NCBI RefSeq assembly: GCF_022201045.2
Contig: NC_068558.1
Span: forward strand, 44,977,001-45,041,000
Length of the DNA stretch: 64,000 nt
Direction: 5' to 3'
Origin: Citrus sinensis
Lineage: Eukaryota > Streptophyta > Magnoliopsida > Sapindales > Rutaceae
Of the stretch, positions 51,357 through 64,000 are shown one piece after another (positions within the stretch are counted from its first letter, which is position 1; every line of letters starts with the position of its first letter). A program made the position numbers and the translations under genes. The notes beneath the pieces were generated by a model, which worked only from the letters and a program-made list of their open reading frames with translations, was not told the DNA's origin and ran no database searches.

Positions 51357-54300
51357 TTAAAGCTCGTAAGTCATCCCCACCTTGAGCATGCGCTTGTGAG
51401 GAATATCAAACACTTTACCACTTTGTGTCAAATTTCTCTTCAAGAAATTGTAACCATAATCAATCAAAATCCTCTTTCCAATATTAGCTCCCTTTCCCGC
51501 AACCACCTCACTCTCACCAATCAAATGAACAACGCCAGCCCGCCACGCTCGATCCAGTGTCTCAATCTGTTTCTCCAATTCTGCCTTCTTTTGATTCTCT
51601 TGTTGAGCTAACTTTGAGTTCTCATCAAGCTGATCAGTCTCTCCATCAACCAACTCATCCACTTGATCACCTTCAGCAATCTCCATGTTACTGATGGTTG
51701 TTTGACATAGCCATAAATCCTCTTTTATAAACTCCTCCAATTTTTCAATCAACATTCTCTCAAATGGCTCCTCCTCATTGCGTGCATCCGTGTACCCGTA
51801 TCTTGCAACACATCGAAACACATTAAGCTCTCTCGGTTCCACTCTCCGGAAAAGAAATCGCTCCTCTGCTGGCACCTTACCGATTGGCAACGACTTGATG
51901 GAGACGAAAACAAGAACCGAGTGCAATGCAGGCACATTTTCCACATAATGCTTGAAGATAGGTGGGATACCCTGAACAAGCTCGGAGTAGAACATCGCGA
52001 GGCCAGGGATTCGACAAAATTTTGTTTCAGCAGCAATCTCTTTGACTCTCTCTGGAGAAATCTTGTGCTCAAGCTCGAAATAGTACTTTCTCCGGTACAC
52101 ATTATTCCAGATGTACATGATGGTCATTAGAACCGCGGCAAATGCTAATGGTAAGTACCCACCTTGGTCAAATTTGTACAGGACTGAACTTAAATACCCC
52201 AACTCCACTGACATGATGACAAGCACGTAAGCGATTACCAAAAATATGTTGGATTTCCAGATCATTATCATGATGAGTACTAGCAACGTTGACGTCAGTG
52301 TCATCACAAATACGACTGCAATCCCTGCATTTATTTTTTAAAAACAAATAAATTAGTGAAACTCAATTAGCTAGACTTAAGTAAGTAATCAACTAGCATT
52401 AGAAGTTAATTAAATGAATATAATATAAGAGTTACGGTACGGAGGATTGATTGATTGATTGATCGATCCACTGACTAGTGATTACCATATGCGTTGCCAA
52501 TTTTTTCAGTGGTCCTGAAACCGACAGTAACGCAAACGCAAGCTATCATAAGCAAGTAATTGATTTCAGGAATGTAAACTTGGCCTTCATACTTAGCAGA
52601 TGTGTGCACGACTTTGACGCGAGGGAAACAGCCCAATGAAATGGATTGTTGGACTATAGAGAAGGTCCCTGAAATCATCGCTTGGCTTGCTATGATTGCT
52701 GCCATCACGGCCACAATAAACATTGGCCAATACAAACTATCTGCAGTAGTAATGCGAGCGTCATCGTTTCATTATTATAACTTAATAAAAATTGGCAGGC
52801 ATGGGAGATAGCAAATTATAAAATTGATTAATTAAACCATATATTGATCAATCGATTCATTACGTGGAATGGACTTGTAGAAAGTTTCGCTAACGAGTTC
52901 ACTGTGTTTGCGCAGGAAGGAGGCTTGTCCCATATACGCCAAAATGAGAGCTGGATAAGTCACAGTGCACATACTTAGTTGTATTGATTGAACTGTGAAG
53001 TGACCAACATCTGCGAATAATGCTTCGGTTCCTGTAATTTTATTATTATTATTTTTTTACAAAAAAGGAAAAAAAAAAAAAAAACTGCCGTCAGTCAATA
53101 TATATATAATTAACTTGAAATTAATCAAGGAGTAGGTTAATTACGTCCTACCTGTAATGGCAAGAACAACGCCACCGAGGGAAATCCAAGCATCTTTCTT
53201 GTTCCTTGTGAAATAATCAACGATGTACTTTGGATTTATGGCCTTAATTACTGATGGATCATACTTGATGAAGTTGTAGATACCAATTCCACCAATTAGA
53301 GAAAACCAAACACAAATAATTGGTGCAAAGCTGTAGCCTACTTTATCAGTTCCAAATCTTTGAACCATGAAGAGCAGAACAATGATGGCGACTGATACCC
53401 AAACAACCTTGTCTGTTTTACACAAACAAACAATTATGTCATGTTTTTTAGATACTACATAGCGTTCATTAATTTAATCAATAGTAAATTTTATCATTCC
53501 CTGTCAACTTATATTGTAATTGTGTAATTAACGAATAGTTTATTCAAAATTGAGCAACAAGAACTAAGGACGCTATCGTTGGTTATTGAGTCATAAATTC
53601 TAATTTTGATGGGCATACAAAACTGCAAAATCAATATTTTAATGGTCATTTGTTTCTCTAGGAGTCTAGGTTCTATATTTTTATTAATTCTAATCGTCCT
53701 AAAAGACGGGGAATGATTCCAATTTAACGTGCGTCACTAGGGATATGTCCAAAATCTGTTGGCTAAAGCCACGATATAATCTACAAATTTGTCTGTAATT
53801 TAACAGTTAAAACTAAGAAAGTTGTATTATTATAATTCTTGTATGACAAAAGCACATATATTATTGTATTTACCTTGTGTCATTCCAGCTGAAGCTTCCT
53901 TGATGCCTCCCACAGCTGATAAAACTGCCATTGATTTGCACATCGTCAAAAGTCTTACAAATGATTTTTTTTTTCCTTGGTGAAGTCAATTAACCTCATC
54001 TTAGCCAATGTGAATATGATCATTTTGTATGTTAATTAATAATTTCTAAGCAATAATTAAATGTTAATTAATTAACAAATAAGCCCTGATCAGAGCCCAT
54101 GTGGATGCATTATTGAGATTCACCAAGATTCCAGCAAAAAATAGTTGAAAATTTGAAATTGTATATATAAACCTGAGATGCACGGAGTGAGGACACCATC
54201 ACCGATGACCATGGAAGTACCAAGCATGGTGGCGACTAAAAGAAAGTACTTAGCAAATTGACTGTTCTCAAGCTTGTACTTGAGCCTTGATGCTCTTTTA

Positions 54301-55825
54301 AGACGTTTGCTCGGCAATTCGAGCTGGAAATTTGATACATCACAGTCCTCAGCTTGTTCGCTTGGTATCAATCCCACCTTTGCATATCGGCATATCAATG
54401 AATAAAGAGCAAACGTTCCTCCTGAAATTTTATACATGTTATTTTATTCACTATTGGCTAGACAGACGCTATCCCCATTGATTGAAGCCACAAATAAATT
54501 AAAATTAATTTGACTTAGATGACCGCACACTTGCTTGACCGCACATATGTAAATAAATTAGTTTACGGTAAAGTCTTGGGATAAGATGACCCACTACTCT
54601 TTAGTCTTTTACTTTTCTTTCACAACTCACAAGAAATATTGATCCCTTTTCGTCACCACCATCGGGATCATTCGGGAATTTAGTCGATGCATGAACGCAA
54701 GGGATTTTTTTTTTTCTTTTTGGACTTAATATACATAATATTACAAGCATTTTTATAAAAACAAAAAAAAAACAAAATTGTTTAATTATTTTGTCCTAAA
54801 ACTGATACCTAGTAATTTCCAATAAACAAATAAAGACCTGCTGACTAAATGAAGTTAATTTCTTCTTTCTTCCCGAGATGATTTTCAGTTCATTGCACCA
54901 TATACTAGTTTAATATTATTATACGTCATACATGCCCCACAATTTGGAGTTTGGCACACCACCGGAAGAAACCCCAGCGACTATCTCCAAAATAAAAAGA
55001 ATCATTAATTAAGGTCATTTTATTTTTAAGATTGAGGTACTGTAATTTTTAAACTGCATCTGGAAAAAAAAATATAATTATAAAATATAAGTTAATAATA
55101 TATAGTAAAATATAAATTTTAAATGATAATTTTGATAAGATCATTAAAGATATAATCGATTTTTCATTATACAAGTAAAAAATCATATCAATATAACTTT
55201 CAAGATATAACGATTAGTGTTTATCAAATGCATCCAAACGCACCCTAAATTGGATAAAAATAGGTTTTGGCCGAAGCCGAATTTAGTTAACAGTAGTATA
55301 TACACACATAATTAAAGAAAAAATAAATATTACCGTCACCGTTGTCGTTGGCACGTAAGACGATCAGCACGTACTTGACAAGAGGGATCAGGGTGAGGGT
55401 ATAGAAGATCAAAGAAAGCACCCCAAGTATGTCATCAATATGATTAATACCATTAGTGAAGGTGCTTGCGTAGACGTAGAGGGGCGATGTGCCAATATCT
55501 CCATACACTACGCCAATGCTTTGAAATGCTAATTGCAAGATCACCGACCACTTCACAGCCTGCTAATTATTAATTAATTAATTAAACAGAACAATAATTA
55601 AGAAAGAAGAAGAAACGGAAATCTCATTGATTATATATATATATATTGGAAGCAGAAAGAATTCACCTTGGAGTCACGGCCGTAGTGACCGGAAACTGTA
55701 CGGGATTCCATGTCCAAGGAGTCGTTTCTTCCTAATTTTTGCCATGAAAGTTTTTTTCCTTGGAGTTGTACGGAAACCGCCTCCTCTTCTTCTTTTGTTG
55801 GTTCAATTACGACATCCCCCGACAT
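51357..55825 (-). CDS. HAK/KUP/KT potassium transporter, cluster I (HAK5-like)
   Basis: High-affinity K+ uptake transporter of the plasma membrane by family. Exons (minus): 55825-55667, 55559-55334, 54421-54173, 53924-53874, 53412-53152, 53031-52864, 52740-52486, 52324-51357; all GT-AG, all phases join to 725 residues, slightly short for the family (~780). Hallmarks: [19 protein letters not shown] at about 69-87 (first membrane helix), [82 protein letters not shown], and C-terminal LKVGMTYEL. Several of these are closest to HAK5. At the exon 6/7 joint it reads IPHSLYWP where relatives have IPDPLYWP. The regulatory tail contains an acidic linker near 600-640. A damaged tandem copy lies upstream at 61.1-64 kb. 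Roots under low K+ are the usual expression site; inferred. Confidence 0.94.
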
Positions 55826-55970
55826 TTTTCTTTTGCTTTTCTTGGGTCTAAATCTAATTGGAATTCAAACTCTCGCTCACAAAACTCTTTATAAACTCAA
55901 AGGTAACAGAGATGCATGCTGGGGTGTGGAGGGTTTTCACTTTTTAATTGGTGGGGGTGATGGAGAGTAG

Positions 55971-55978
55971 TATTTATA
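55971..55978 (-). promoter_or_regulatory. TATA box of the HAK gene
   Basis: TATAAATA on the minus strand ~150 bp before the ATG, giving a leader of about 110-120 bases. Position-based inference. Confidence 0.5.
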
Positions 55979-58900
55979 TGCAAAGAAACTGGAGAAGCTA
56001 GCAACTCCCACAGTTCTTTGAAATATATGATATATTAACCCAAAATCAAATTTTCTTTAATGACTCAATTGTTATTTGTCAAGTAATTAAGGAGTCATAA
56101 AAAATGACTTTTGAGTTTATTGTAAGTAACAAATCTGCTTATAATATATATTAAAAAAAAAGGTTTTGCATGAGATTTGTGCACCATATTATCGTATATC
56201 GTATATTTTGATATTTATAGATATATTTTAAGATTTTATCAATCATAAAGCAGTGAAAATATATATTAAGACATTTGTTTTGTTTTGTTTCTCATGAAGT
56301 ATTGGACATTCTCAAAAGGTTAGCTTTTGTTTTGTTTTCTAAAGCGTTTAAAATGCCCAGCGAGACATCCGAGGCCTAAAATGCTGATGGTGGTCCCCTA
56401 TAGGATCTTGTAATAAATTGATGTCAACAATTTCTGCTTCTTAACATTTTTGTTTTTGTATAAATGCTTTCTCTGATTAATTAAAATATCTAGCTCTCTA
56501 TACTATCATCCCAAACTTCATTGAAATATCAACTTTCTATAATTAATTATGTATATATCCCATTCCCATTCCCATTCCCATATAATTTCGTAATAATTTT
56601 TTTTTTACATGCATATTGGGTAGCTCATTGGTCTTTGAAGCTGCATGCAGAATCTTTAATTTTGGATCAACTAAAATAAGGCCAGTTAAAAAGCCAATTA
56701 TTATGTACTGGCAGTTATTCTCTCGTCGTTTGTTAAGTACTAAAATGCTTAAGTCTTTGGACTTAAGAGACTTAAGTGCAATCAAAAAAGGAAAATTATC
56801 ATCCATTATAAAAAATATTATAAAATTTTGAATTTAATTATTCGATTTTACACATGTAATTTATACTTTGTATACCGTTCAACCTATCATTAGCTTCCAG
56901 TTATAATCAATGACATCACAAAAGTAATTTAGACATTTAACCGTGTTAAATTTATAAATTAAATATTTTAAAATATGAAAATCAAAATTAAAATTAAAAA
57001 AATTATTTTTTATCTATCCATTCAGGACATCTAAAATGAATTAGAAAATAAACTTTCTTTGTTATTATTTTCCTTCTATCCTTTGTTCTCCATTCGAGTA
57101 CTGCTGCTTGTTGCTGCCTTCCTGCCCCATCATTACGGCAGCAACACTAGTGGTACAGACGCCGTGGTGATAGCCATCGCAAGCGAACTAGCGCAACCAC
57201 CAGCTGTGGGATTTGGTGGCAAAAACACAGAAACCAAACCGATTCTGGCAAAGGCTGCTGGGGCCGATTATGACGATAGCCAGGCTGTTGGTGGATAATG
57301 GCTGGAAATTGAGAGTTTGCATCTTATTGTTATTGGGTTATTGGGTATTTATTTATTTTTAAAAAAATTGAGTGTATTTATTTATTTCGAGTGTAACAAA
57401 ATTTGTGATTCTTTATTGAAAAACCGAAAAAAAGGAGTATGAGTTCGTTTGTTTTGATATTTTCTTTTTTCTAATTTCATTTTATTATCTCACAGAATTA
57501 TAGTGGTGCAAAGCCAAAAAAAAAAAAAAAAGATAAAATATTTAGTTTGTTTTAACGGTGTTAATGGTAGGTGAATAGCTAATACAAATACAAAATGTAA
57601 AAAATGGGTGTAAAATAGAATAAATTTAAATTTAATCATATTTTTTAATAACGAGGTAATTTTAAATGGATGACTAGTATTTTTAAAAATATATATATAA
57701 TTAACCACCATATTTAATATGGTATTGGGAATAATGGGCAAATATAATGCATGCATTATATGAATACTCCCATTTTGCTTCTGGTGACTACAAATGCTCA
57801 AAATTCTGTGAAGTGCCCATAACAGTTATCTCGTATCGCATTAGGTCAAAGATCCCATCTCTTGCTCGTGCTCTTGTTTTACAAGTAAAACGAAAGACGG
57901 AAAGAGTATTTCTTCCAGCCTGCGCGAGGGTTGAAAGTAACGCACAGATCTTGATTCCATCAGATCGACGACTGTGGTATCATTAATTCTAATGCCAAGT
58001 GTCGTCCTCTGTTTGGCACCTTTTTGACTTTCTTGATGGTAGGCTACGCCCCCCACTGGCCACACCATATTGTCATTATTTTGTCATTTAGTACGATGAA
58101 TGGACGATTGCCGGTGGTTTCCAGTTTCCACTACGACTGCGAGGCAGAGAGGAAAAGCATCCCGCACGGTTCGGTCATCATCGTCACGTGTCACGTGTGA
58201 ATGCCGTTTGCAACATCACGGGAAGGCGTTATCCTTGAGGTAATGCCAGTGGGGGACCACTGAAGTTACCCCTTCATCGTCAAAAGTGTTCTGTAAACAC
58301 CCATTACCCAGCCGCCACGTGTTCCATCACGAAATTTCATCGATGACTTCAAAGTTGAGTTGAGACGGTTCAGAATTGGCTTCTTGCAAGAGTTCGAGTG
58401 AAAAAAAACACACGTAGAACGGTGGAAGCCGCGTCCAAAAGTATTGGAAACGTGATTCAATTTTTTTTGTTTTTGTTTTTTTTTTAAATACCAGTGAGAA
58501 TAGTAACATTAATAAAATGTTGACTATCAATAGATAATAGTTTGAGATAAATATAAAACGTGAAGAATAAAATTCCATGAACAATAGTCGTTGTTACTAT
58601 TTATATCATTGTTAACTTTATTGTTTTTCCAATGCTATTTACGACAATGTGAACCCGGCAACAATTATAAATTCATCAAGCTAAAGATCAATTTCAGCTC
58701 CTATTTTCCGAATGCAAAAACAACACAAATAAAGCGGATTGACTCTCCGGTATTCAATGACACTGTTGTGAGGTTGTACTCCAACCACAACAATTTAAAA
58801 AGAAAAATTGACGAAGAAATTATGAGATAGAACTAGATGTAGTAAAAGTACCTTGAAGGTTTTATATGTCTTCTTTTTTATTAAGAAACCCTCTATATAT

Positions 58901-59946
58901 AATCCTCTTTCTAATTCAACTTGGATTGGTCACTCACTTCCTGTAATTAATTTGAGTTACATGTGTCTTATAATTCAATTCAATTTGAATAATTCAAACC
59001 ACATCTAGATTTGACTTATTCTAACTATAATTTGTAATTAAATCAAACACATAAGAAATTTCAAATAAATTGAAGAAAAAAAAAAGACAATTGCTCTCAC
59101 CTACCCTCAAATGTGAGACATTAGTATTTTGAAATGCCAACAAAACTCCAACACAAAGTACTAATGTTTCAACATCATCATTGGATGGGGGTGTGTCATG
59201 TGTGTATGTACACATAAAATCAACTTTGACGGCCGCAACTCATAAGTTTGCAACAAAGACTTTAATTCTTGATGACTTAAATTTTTTTTTTTTTTTTTTG
59301 AAATAGAATCACCAGGCACGGAATATTCCAAGAATCAAGTTAATTTACAATGTAGTTTAGATCATTAATTTGCATTTTCTCCGCAAAAACCAACAACCGG
59401 CAGCTTGCCGCACATTGCAAATGATAACCAACAACTACAATAATTTAATCCGAAGTTGTTTCCGAGAATCTTTTGAAACCAGCGCTTGTTGGTCCAGAAT
59501 CGGACTCCAGAAAATACAAAAATTAAGCCATCGCAACAGTCGAATTATTGGCGCAATACTAATTGGCATGTGTTGCTTCATTAATTATTTTATTGTATGA
59601 AATGATCCGTCGGTGAAGAAAAGAAATGTAATAATTTCTTAACCTGATTGATGACCGTTAGTTTGTGTTCATTTTGTACTTTCCGTTTCTGTCAGGTCTT
59701 GGATTATCGCAACAAACCTCGCTTAAGTTAAAAAAAACCCTATCATAATATTAAGTTAAATATCCCTACCGTCTTCATAATATCACAAAATCTCCTAATA
59801 CAAAAAAATTTATAGGAAAAGAAAGATAAATAGATTATTTATTTGATAATTACATGGGAATATAAAATATACATTTGTTATAAGAAATACGTTAAAAAAA
59901 TTAAATAATATATGATTATTATTATTAATTTTTTATTCACATGGAA

Positions 59947-59977
<31 letters not shown>

Positions 59978-60533
59978 TTAATTTTAATTTACATATATAG
60001 GGTTTATTTAATTTTATAATAATATAAATAAAAGTATATTTGAAAATAAAAATAATGCTATAAAATTATACAATCAAAGAAATTATTGACTGTTAAGAAA
60101 ACAATCTTCCTATATATTATATATAACACACGTCAACAATGTCATATGCTCAGAATATTCCAGTTTGAAGACAATTGAAGCTGGCGTGTATGTTGTATGG
60201 CGTCGAAAACTTAACACACATATGAAACAAGGAAATTTGAATCATCATCATGCAAGCTAATGCTGAGTGTTGAACCTTTGGATGTTATGGTTAACTTTTT
60301 TTCTCATGAATTAAGCAGCTGTTGCTGTAGTAGTTTTGCTTTTACATAATTGTATTTACATACGTGATAGAAAACGCGTGGAATGAAGTTGACACAATGG
60401 TTATCTACAAAAGTACGTGTCTTTCCCTATTCTATTGTAAATGATTACTAGAATTCAGATTCTGAATGACTGAATCTGAAAGAAAGATGATGAGCAAATA
60501 TTTTACCATGTCAAAACGTGAATCCGTCTTTAT
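55979..60533. other. Intergenic region between the two HAK copies
   Basis: Four and a half kilobases with no supported gene. Notable parts: an (ATTCCC)4 run at about 56557-56580, a GC-richer open frame at 57059-57298 without recognisable content, a G-box cluster at 58185-58324, and an (AT)n tract at 59949-59972. Confidence 0.5.
58185..58324. promoter_or_regulatory. Cluster of three G-box/ABRE elements
   Basis: CACGTGTCACGTGT at 58185-58198 and CCACGTGTTC at 58315-58324, in a locally GC-richer stretch. No gene start adjoins it, so a regulatory role is only suggested. Confidence 0.35.
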
Positions 60534-60971
60534 TAGAGATGGCAAAACCCCGGGCCGGGTCCGGGTATTGCCATGACCGGACTCTGCCCGGATGTAACCG
60601 GTCCGGGTCCGGGTCCGGGCCGAATTTTAATCCGGGTACCCGAATTTTATATTTTTTAATATTTTATGTGTATATATTTTTTATTTTTTGGTAATTTTAT
60701 AAGTTTTAAATTTATTTCAATAAAATTTGACATGAAAATATAAACTTTAAGTGTTTAAAATTATATATATATATATAATAAATGAGTCAAATAAATATAA
60801 AATATTTAAAATAATATATATTTAATAATTTTTTTAATAAAATCCAGGTTCCGGGTTTATCAAGTGATGCCCAAGACCGACCCGGCTTCATACCCGGACC
60901 GGGTATTACCCGGCCCGCAACCCCCGGGTACGATCCGAGTCCGGACCGGACGGGTATTTTTGCCATCTCTA
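60534..60971. mobile_element. hAT-like non-autonomous element (438 bp) with 8-bp target duplication
   Basis: Perfect terminal repeats TAGAGATGGCAAAA at the left and TTTTTGCCATCTCTA at the right, followed inward by CCGGGTCCGGGT/ACCCGGAC-rich arms. A perfect 8-bp duplication GTCTTTAT lies at 60526-60533 and 60972-60979. No coding capacity. Eight-base duplication and TAGxGATGGCA-type ends fit hAT. Confidence 0.85.
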
Positions 60972-61148
60972 GTCTTTATTTAGTTTAGTGTAAGTTCCAT
61001 TTGTTAGTCTTTACTATTGCTAATCATTTTTTGGGCCTATTCATGTTTTAACTAAGGCCCAAACCCGTCAGAGATCAGCCCATAATTATACAGCAGTCAA
61101 ACAGTCAACACTCGAGTCTCATAACTCATTGCAGGGTGGCAGAGCCTT

Positions 61149-64000
61149 TTAAAGGTCGTACGTCATTCTCACTTTGAGCATTTTCTCGCGGGGAATATCG
61201 AACAATTGGTCACTTTGTCTCGAGTTACTCTTCAAGAAATTGTAACCATAATCTATCAAAATCCTCTTTGCCAATACTGGCTCCCTTACCCGCAACCACC
61301 TCGCTCTCGCCAATCAAGTGGACGACACCAGCGCGCGACGCTTCATCCACCATTTCGATCTCCCTCTCCAATGCCTCCTTTTGCTTCTCTTGTGGAACCA
61401 ACTTCACATTCTCATGTCCACTCTCTTCATCAACTTCAGTAACGTCTCCCTCATTCACGATTCCCTGAAATGACCAAAAATAACCCTCTCTAACGAACTC
61501 CTTCAATTTTTCGATCAACGTTCCTTCAAAGCGATCCGCCGCCCCATTGCATGAATCTCTGTATCCGTATCTCACAACACAACGAAACACACTAAGTTCG
61601 ACATGTAACGCTCGAAAATGGGTGGGATACCTTGAACAAGCTCTGAGTAGAATATGGCGAGCCCTGGAATTCGACAAACTTTCGTGTCAGCCACTATCTC
61701 CTTGAGCCTCCCAGGAGAAACCTTGTGCTTGAGTTCATAAAAGTGCTTTCTTCTGAACACGTTGTTCCAAATGTACATTACAGTGATCAGAAACACAGCA
61801 AAGGCTAACGGTAGGTAACCTCCCTGGTTAAATTTGTAAAGGACTGAACTTGAGTAGACTGACTCCACAGAGCCAATGGTAAGAACGTAGGTGCGTATGA
61901 AAAACATACTGGATTTCCATATAATTATCATAATGAGTACCAGCAAGGCTGAAGTTAGTATCATTATAACCACAACAGCAATCCCAGTGATAGATTCATC
62001 AGTTGATCATTTGATTTTCTTCACACAACCAAATTTAGATAATGCTAAAAGAAAGTGATTGAAATGTGGATAATTACCATACGCATTGCCAATCTTTTTG
62101 GGGTCCTTGAAACCGAGAGTAACTCCCATGCAAGCCAACATGAGTAGATAATTGACTTCAGGAATGTAAATTTGTACTTTAAATTTTGCTGATGTGTGCA
62201 CGATTTTCACGCTAGGGAAACACCCAAATGAAAGTGATTATTGGATTATAGAGAATGCCCCTGAAATTATGGCTTGACTTGCTATGATTGCTGCTAATAC
62301 GGCCACCACAAACGTTGGCCAATACAGAGGACCTGCTTTGTTTCACCATTAATCAAATAAGTCAATTGGTCAATACAATAGATTGAGTGACAGCAAAAAC
62401 TTTATGCGGTGTTTTACCTGGAATGGACTTGAAGAAGACATCGCTAACAAGATCTTTGTTCTTGCGAAGGAAGGAGGCGCTTGGCCAACATATGCCAAAA
62501 CGAGAGTCGGATAGGTCACCGTGCACATGCTTATTTGTATAGACCGAACAGTGAAATGACCAACATCCCCGAACAATGCTTCGGATCCTGAATTTTACAA
62601 CTCATTATTCAAGATTATTCATAATAAATTAACAATAGTCATTGGAGCAATGGAGCAGCAGAAAGAAAATGATGAGTACCTGTTATTGCAAGGACAACGC
62701 CACCAAGTGAAATCCAAGCTTCTTTCTTGTTCCTTCTGAAATACTCAATGATGTAAATTGGATTTATGGCTTTAATCACTGTTGGATCAAATTTGAAGAA
62801 GTTGTAGATTCCAATGCCACCAATGAGTGCAAACCAAACACAGATTATTGGAGCAAAGATGTAGCCAATTTTATCAGTTCCAAATTGTTGAATCATGAAA
62901 AGGCAGCCCAAGATGGCTACTGAGATCCACACAATCCTCTCTGTATAGGAAAGTAGAATCAATAGGATGATCAACTTGCTTGTTGTAATTTATCATATAA
63001 GTTTTTTTTTTTTTTTTTCAGTCATATTACTTTCATTAAACTCTGAAGCAGATACATTTCTTTACTGACAGGTGCTCAAAAGTAAAGAACAAATCCTCGT
63101 ACTTAACTAAGTTAATGGTTGTTGAGTACCTTCTGTCATTGCTGATGTAGCTTCCCTGATCCCTCTCACAGCTGATATAACTGTCCCAAAATTATATTAA
63201 AAAAATGAGAGAAAAATAAGACAAGAAAATCTAAATTTATATTCTGCAAGGATTTACAAAAAATTATAATGAAACATGAAACATGTAAGAGATGCGGAAT
63301 TCTTCAGTGCAATTAAACACATCAATAATGCTATGCTTACTTAACACATTATGCCAGTTCCATTGGTTTTTCAGAGATTAATTTCTCCTTACTAAAATTT
63401 TTAATTTGTTTAATCACATCAATTTAAAGAAAAAATAAAATAAAGAACATGAGGCAAACATTAATGAAAAGCAGCTAGCATTTAACAGCTAAGAAAGAAA
63501 CTAGAGTTAACGAGTGAACCTGAGACGCAAGGAGTGACGACACCATCACCGATCAATATACAAGTGCCAAGCATGGCCGTGATCAATAGGAATGGCTTGG
63601 CAAATTGGCTGTTCTCAAGCTTATGCTTGACCCTTAATGCCATTGCAGTCCCCCGGCTTCCGCGACTGCGAGGCAACTCAAGATTGCAGTCCGCAGCTTC
63701 TTCACTCGGGATCTAAGAATAAAGGGCAAATATTCCTTATGATAAAAAAAATTAACCAGCAACATTTAAATGCATTTATTTACAAGTTCAATGACGTGAT
63801 ATATGCTTCAACTTTAAAGAGTAGCAAAAACTAAAAGTTGTCATATATCCTTACCATCTCCGTTGTCATTTGCTTGTAAGACTATGAACACGTACTTGAT
63901 GAGAGGGATTAATGAGAGAGTGTAGATGATCAAAGAAAAAACGCCCAATATGTCATCCACATGTCTTATATCATTTGTGAAGGTGCTTGCGTACACGCAG
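61149..64000 (-). pseudogene. Tandem HAK potassium transporter pseudogene, cut by window edge
   Basis: Homologous to the HAK gene at 51.4-55.8 kb with the same intron positions. Exon remnants (minus): 64000-63855, about 63742-63520, 63180-63130, 62940-62680, 62587-62418, 62332-62078, 61984-61149; three keep exactly the parent lengths (51, 261, 255). Disabling changes: a ~35-bp deletion near 63715-63720 in exon 3 with loss of its acceptor; a 2-bp insertion in exon 6 (170 against 168 bp); a CAA TAA nonsense in exon 7 (near 62240); the exon 8 acceptor changed from CAG to CTG (near 61985); a ~100-bp frameshifting deletion near 61600; and a 1-bp insertion near 61270. It cannot make a full transporter. 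The first coding exon lies off the edge. Confidence 0.9.

Noticed and set aside
55200-55250. AAATGCATCCAAACGCACCCTAA, typical of a MITE right end
   Set aside because: No left end found in the preceding kilobase.
57059-57298. 79-codon plus frame, GC-richer
   Set aside because: Not recognised; probably captured or random sequence. No start context or splice partners.
1-64000. tRNA, rRNA or CRISPR arrays
   Set aside because: No cloverleaf with acceptor stem, no rRNA gene (only the snoRNA guide match), and no regularly spaced repeats were seen; CRISPR is not expected in a plant nuclear genome.
1-64000. A novel multi-gene biological system
   Set aside because: Every protein gene belongs to a known plant family and the neighbours have unrelated roles; gene order is explained by plant synteny and tandem duplication.

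Overview
This is nuclear DNA from a flowering plant, most likely a eudicot. It is AT-rich, has many (AT)n tracts and MITE-like elements, and carries intron-split genes whose proteins match plant families. A rosid such as Citrus would fit, but species cannot be proven from the window. Gene numbers for Arabidopsis below are from memory, not from a search.

Layout. 1-1450 (minus): 5' end of a CULLIN1-type gene. 4.8-12.0 kb (plus): a complete 13-exon LUMINIDEPENDENS-type homeodomain gene of the autonomous flowering pathway. 13.2-18.1 kb (plus): a complete 12-exon mitochondrial-type cation diffusion facilitator (MTP6/MTPC1-like). 18.8-19.2 kb (minus): a box C/D snoRNA with a Site II/TATA/telo-box promoter; its guide fits 18S rRNA. 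21.5-23.9 kb (minus): a complete INDETERMINATE-DOMAIN C2H2 zinc-finger gene. 29.15-31.0 kb holds a decayed, shortened copy of the IDD 5' half and its upstream region. 31.7-35.8 kb (minus): an ELM2/SANT-type nuclear protein. 42.4-42.9 kb (plus): a single-exon NF-YB5-type histone-fold gene. 51.4-55.8 kb (minus): a complete 8-exon cluster-I (HAK5-like) potassium transporter. 61.1-64.0 kb (minus): a tandem HAK copy that is a clear pseudogene and runs off the right edge.

The intergenic DNA holds several elements that can be delimited: a tRNA-type SINE with 13-bp target duplications, two long-TIR Mutator-like foldback elements, two non-autonomous hAT-like elements with 8-bp duplications, and several degenerate MITEs.

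The genes do not form an operon-like system. The useful signals are conserved plant gene order (CUL1-LD-IDD12 type neighbours mixed with MTPC1-SANT-NF-YB5 type neighbours), a tandem transporter pair with one dead member, an old local duplication, two GC-AG introns, and the snoRNA. I saw nothing that looks like a novel multi-gene system.
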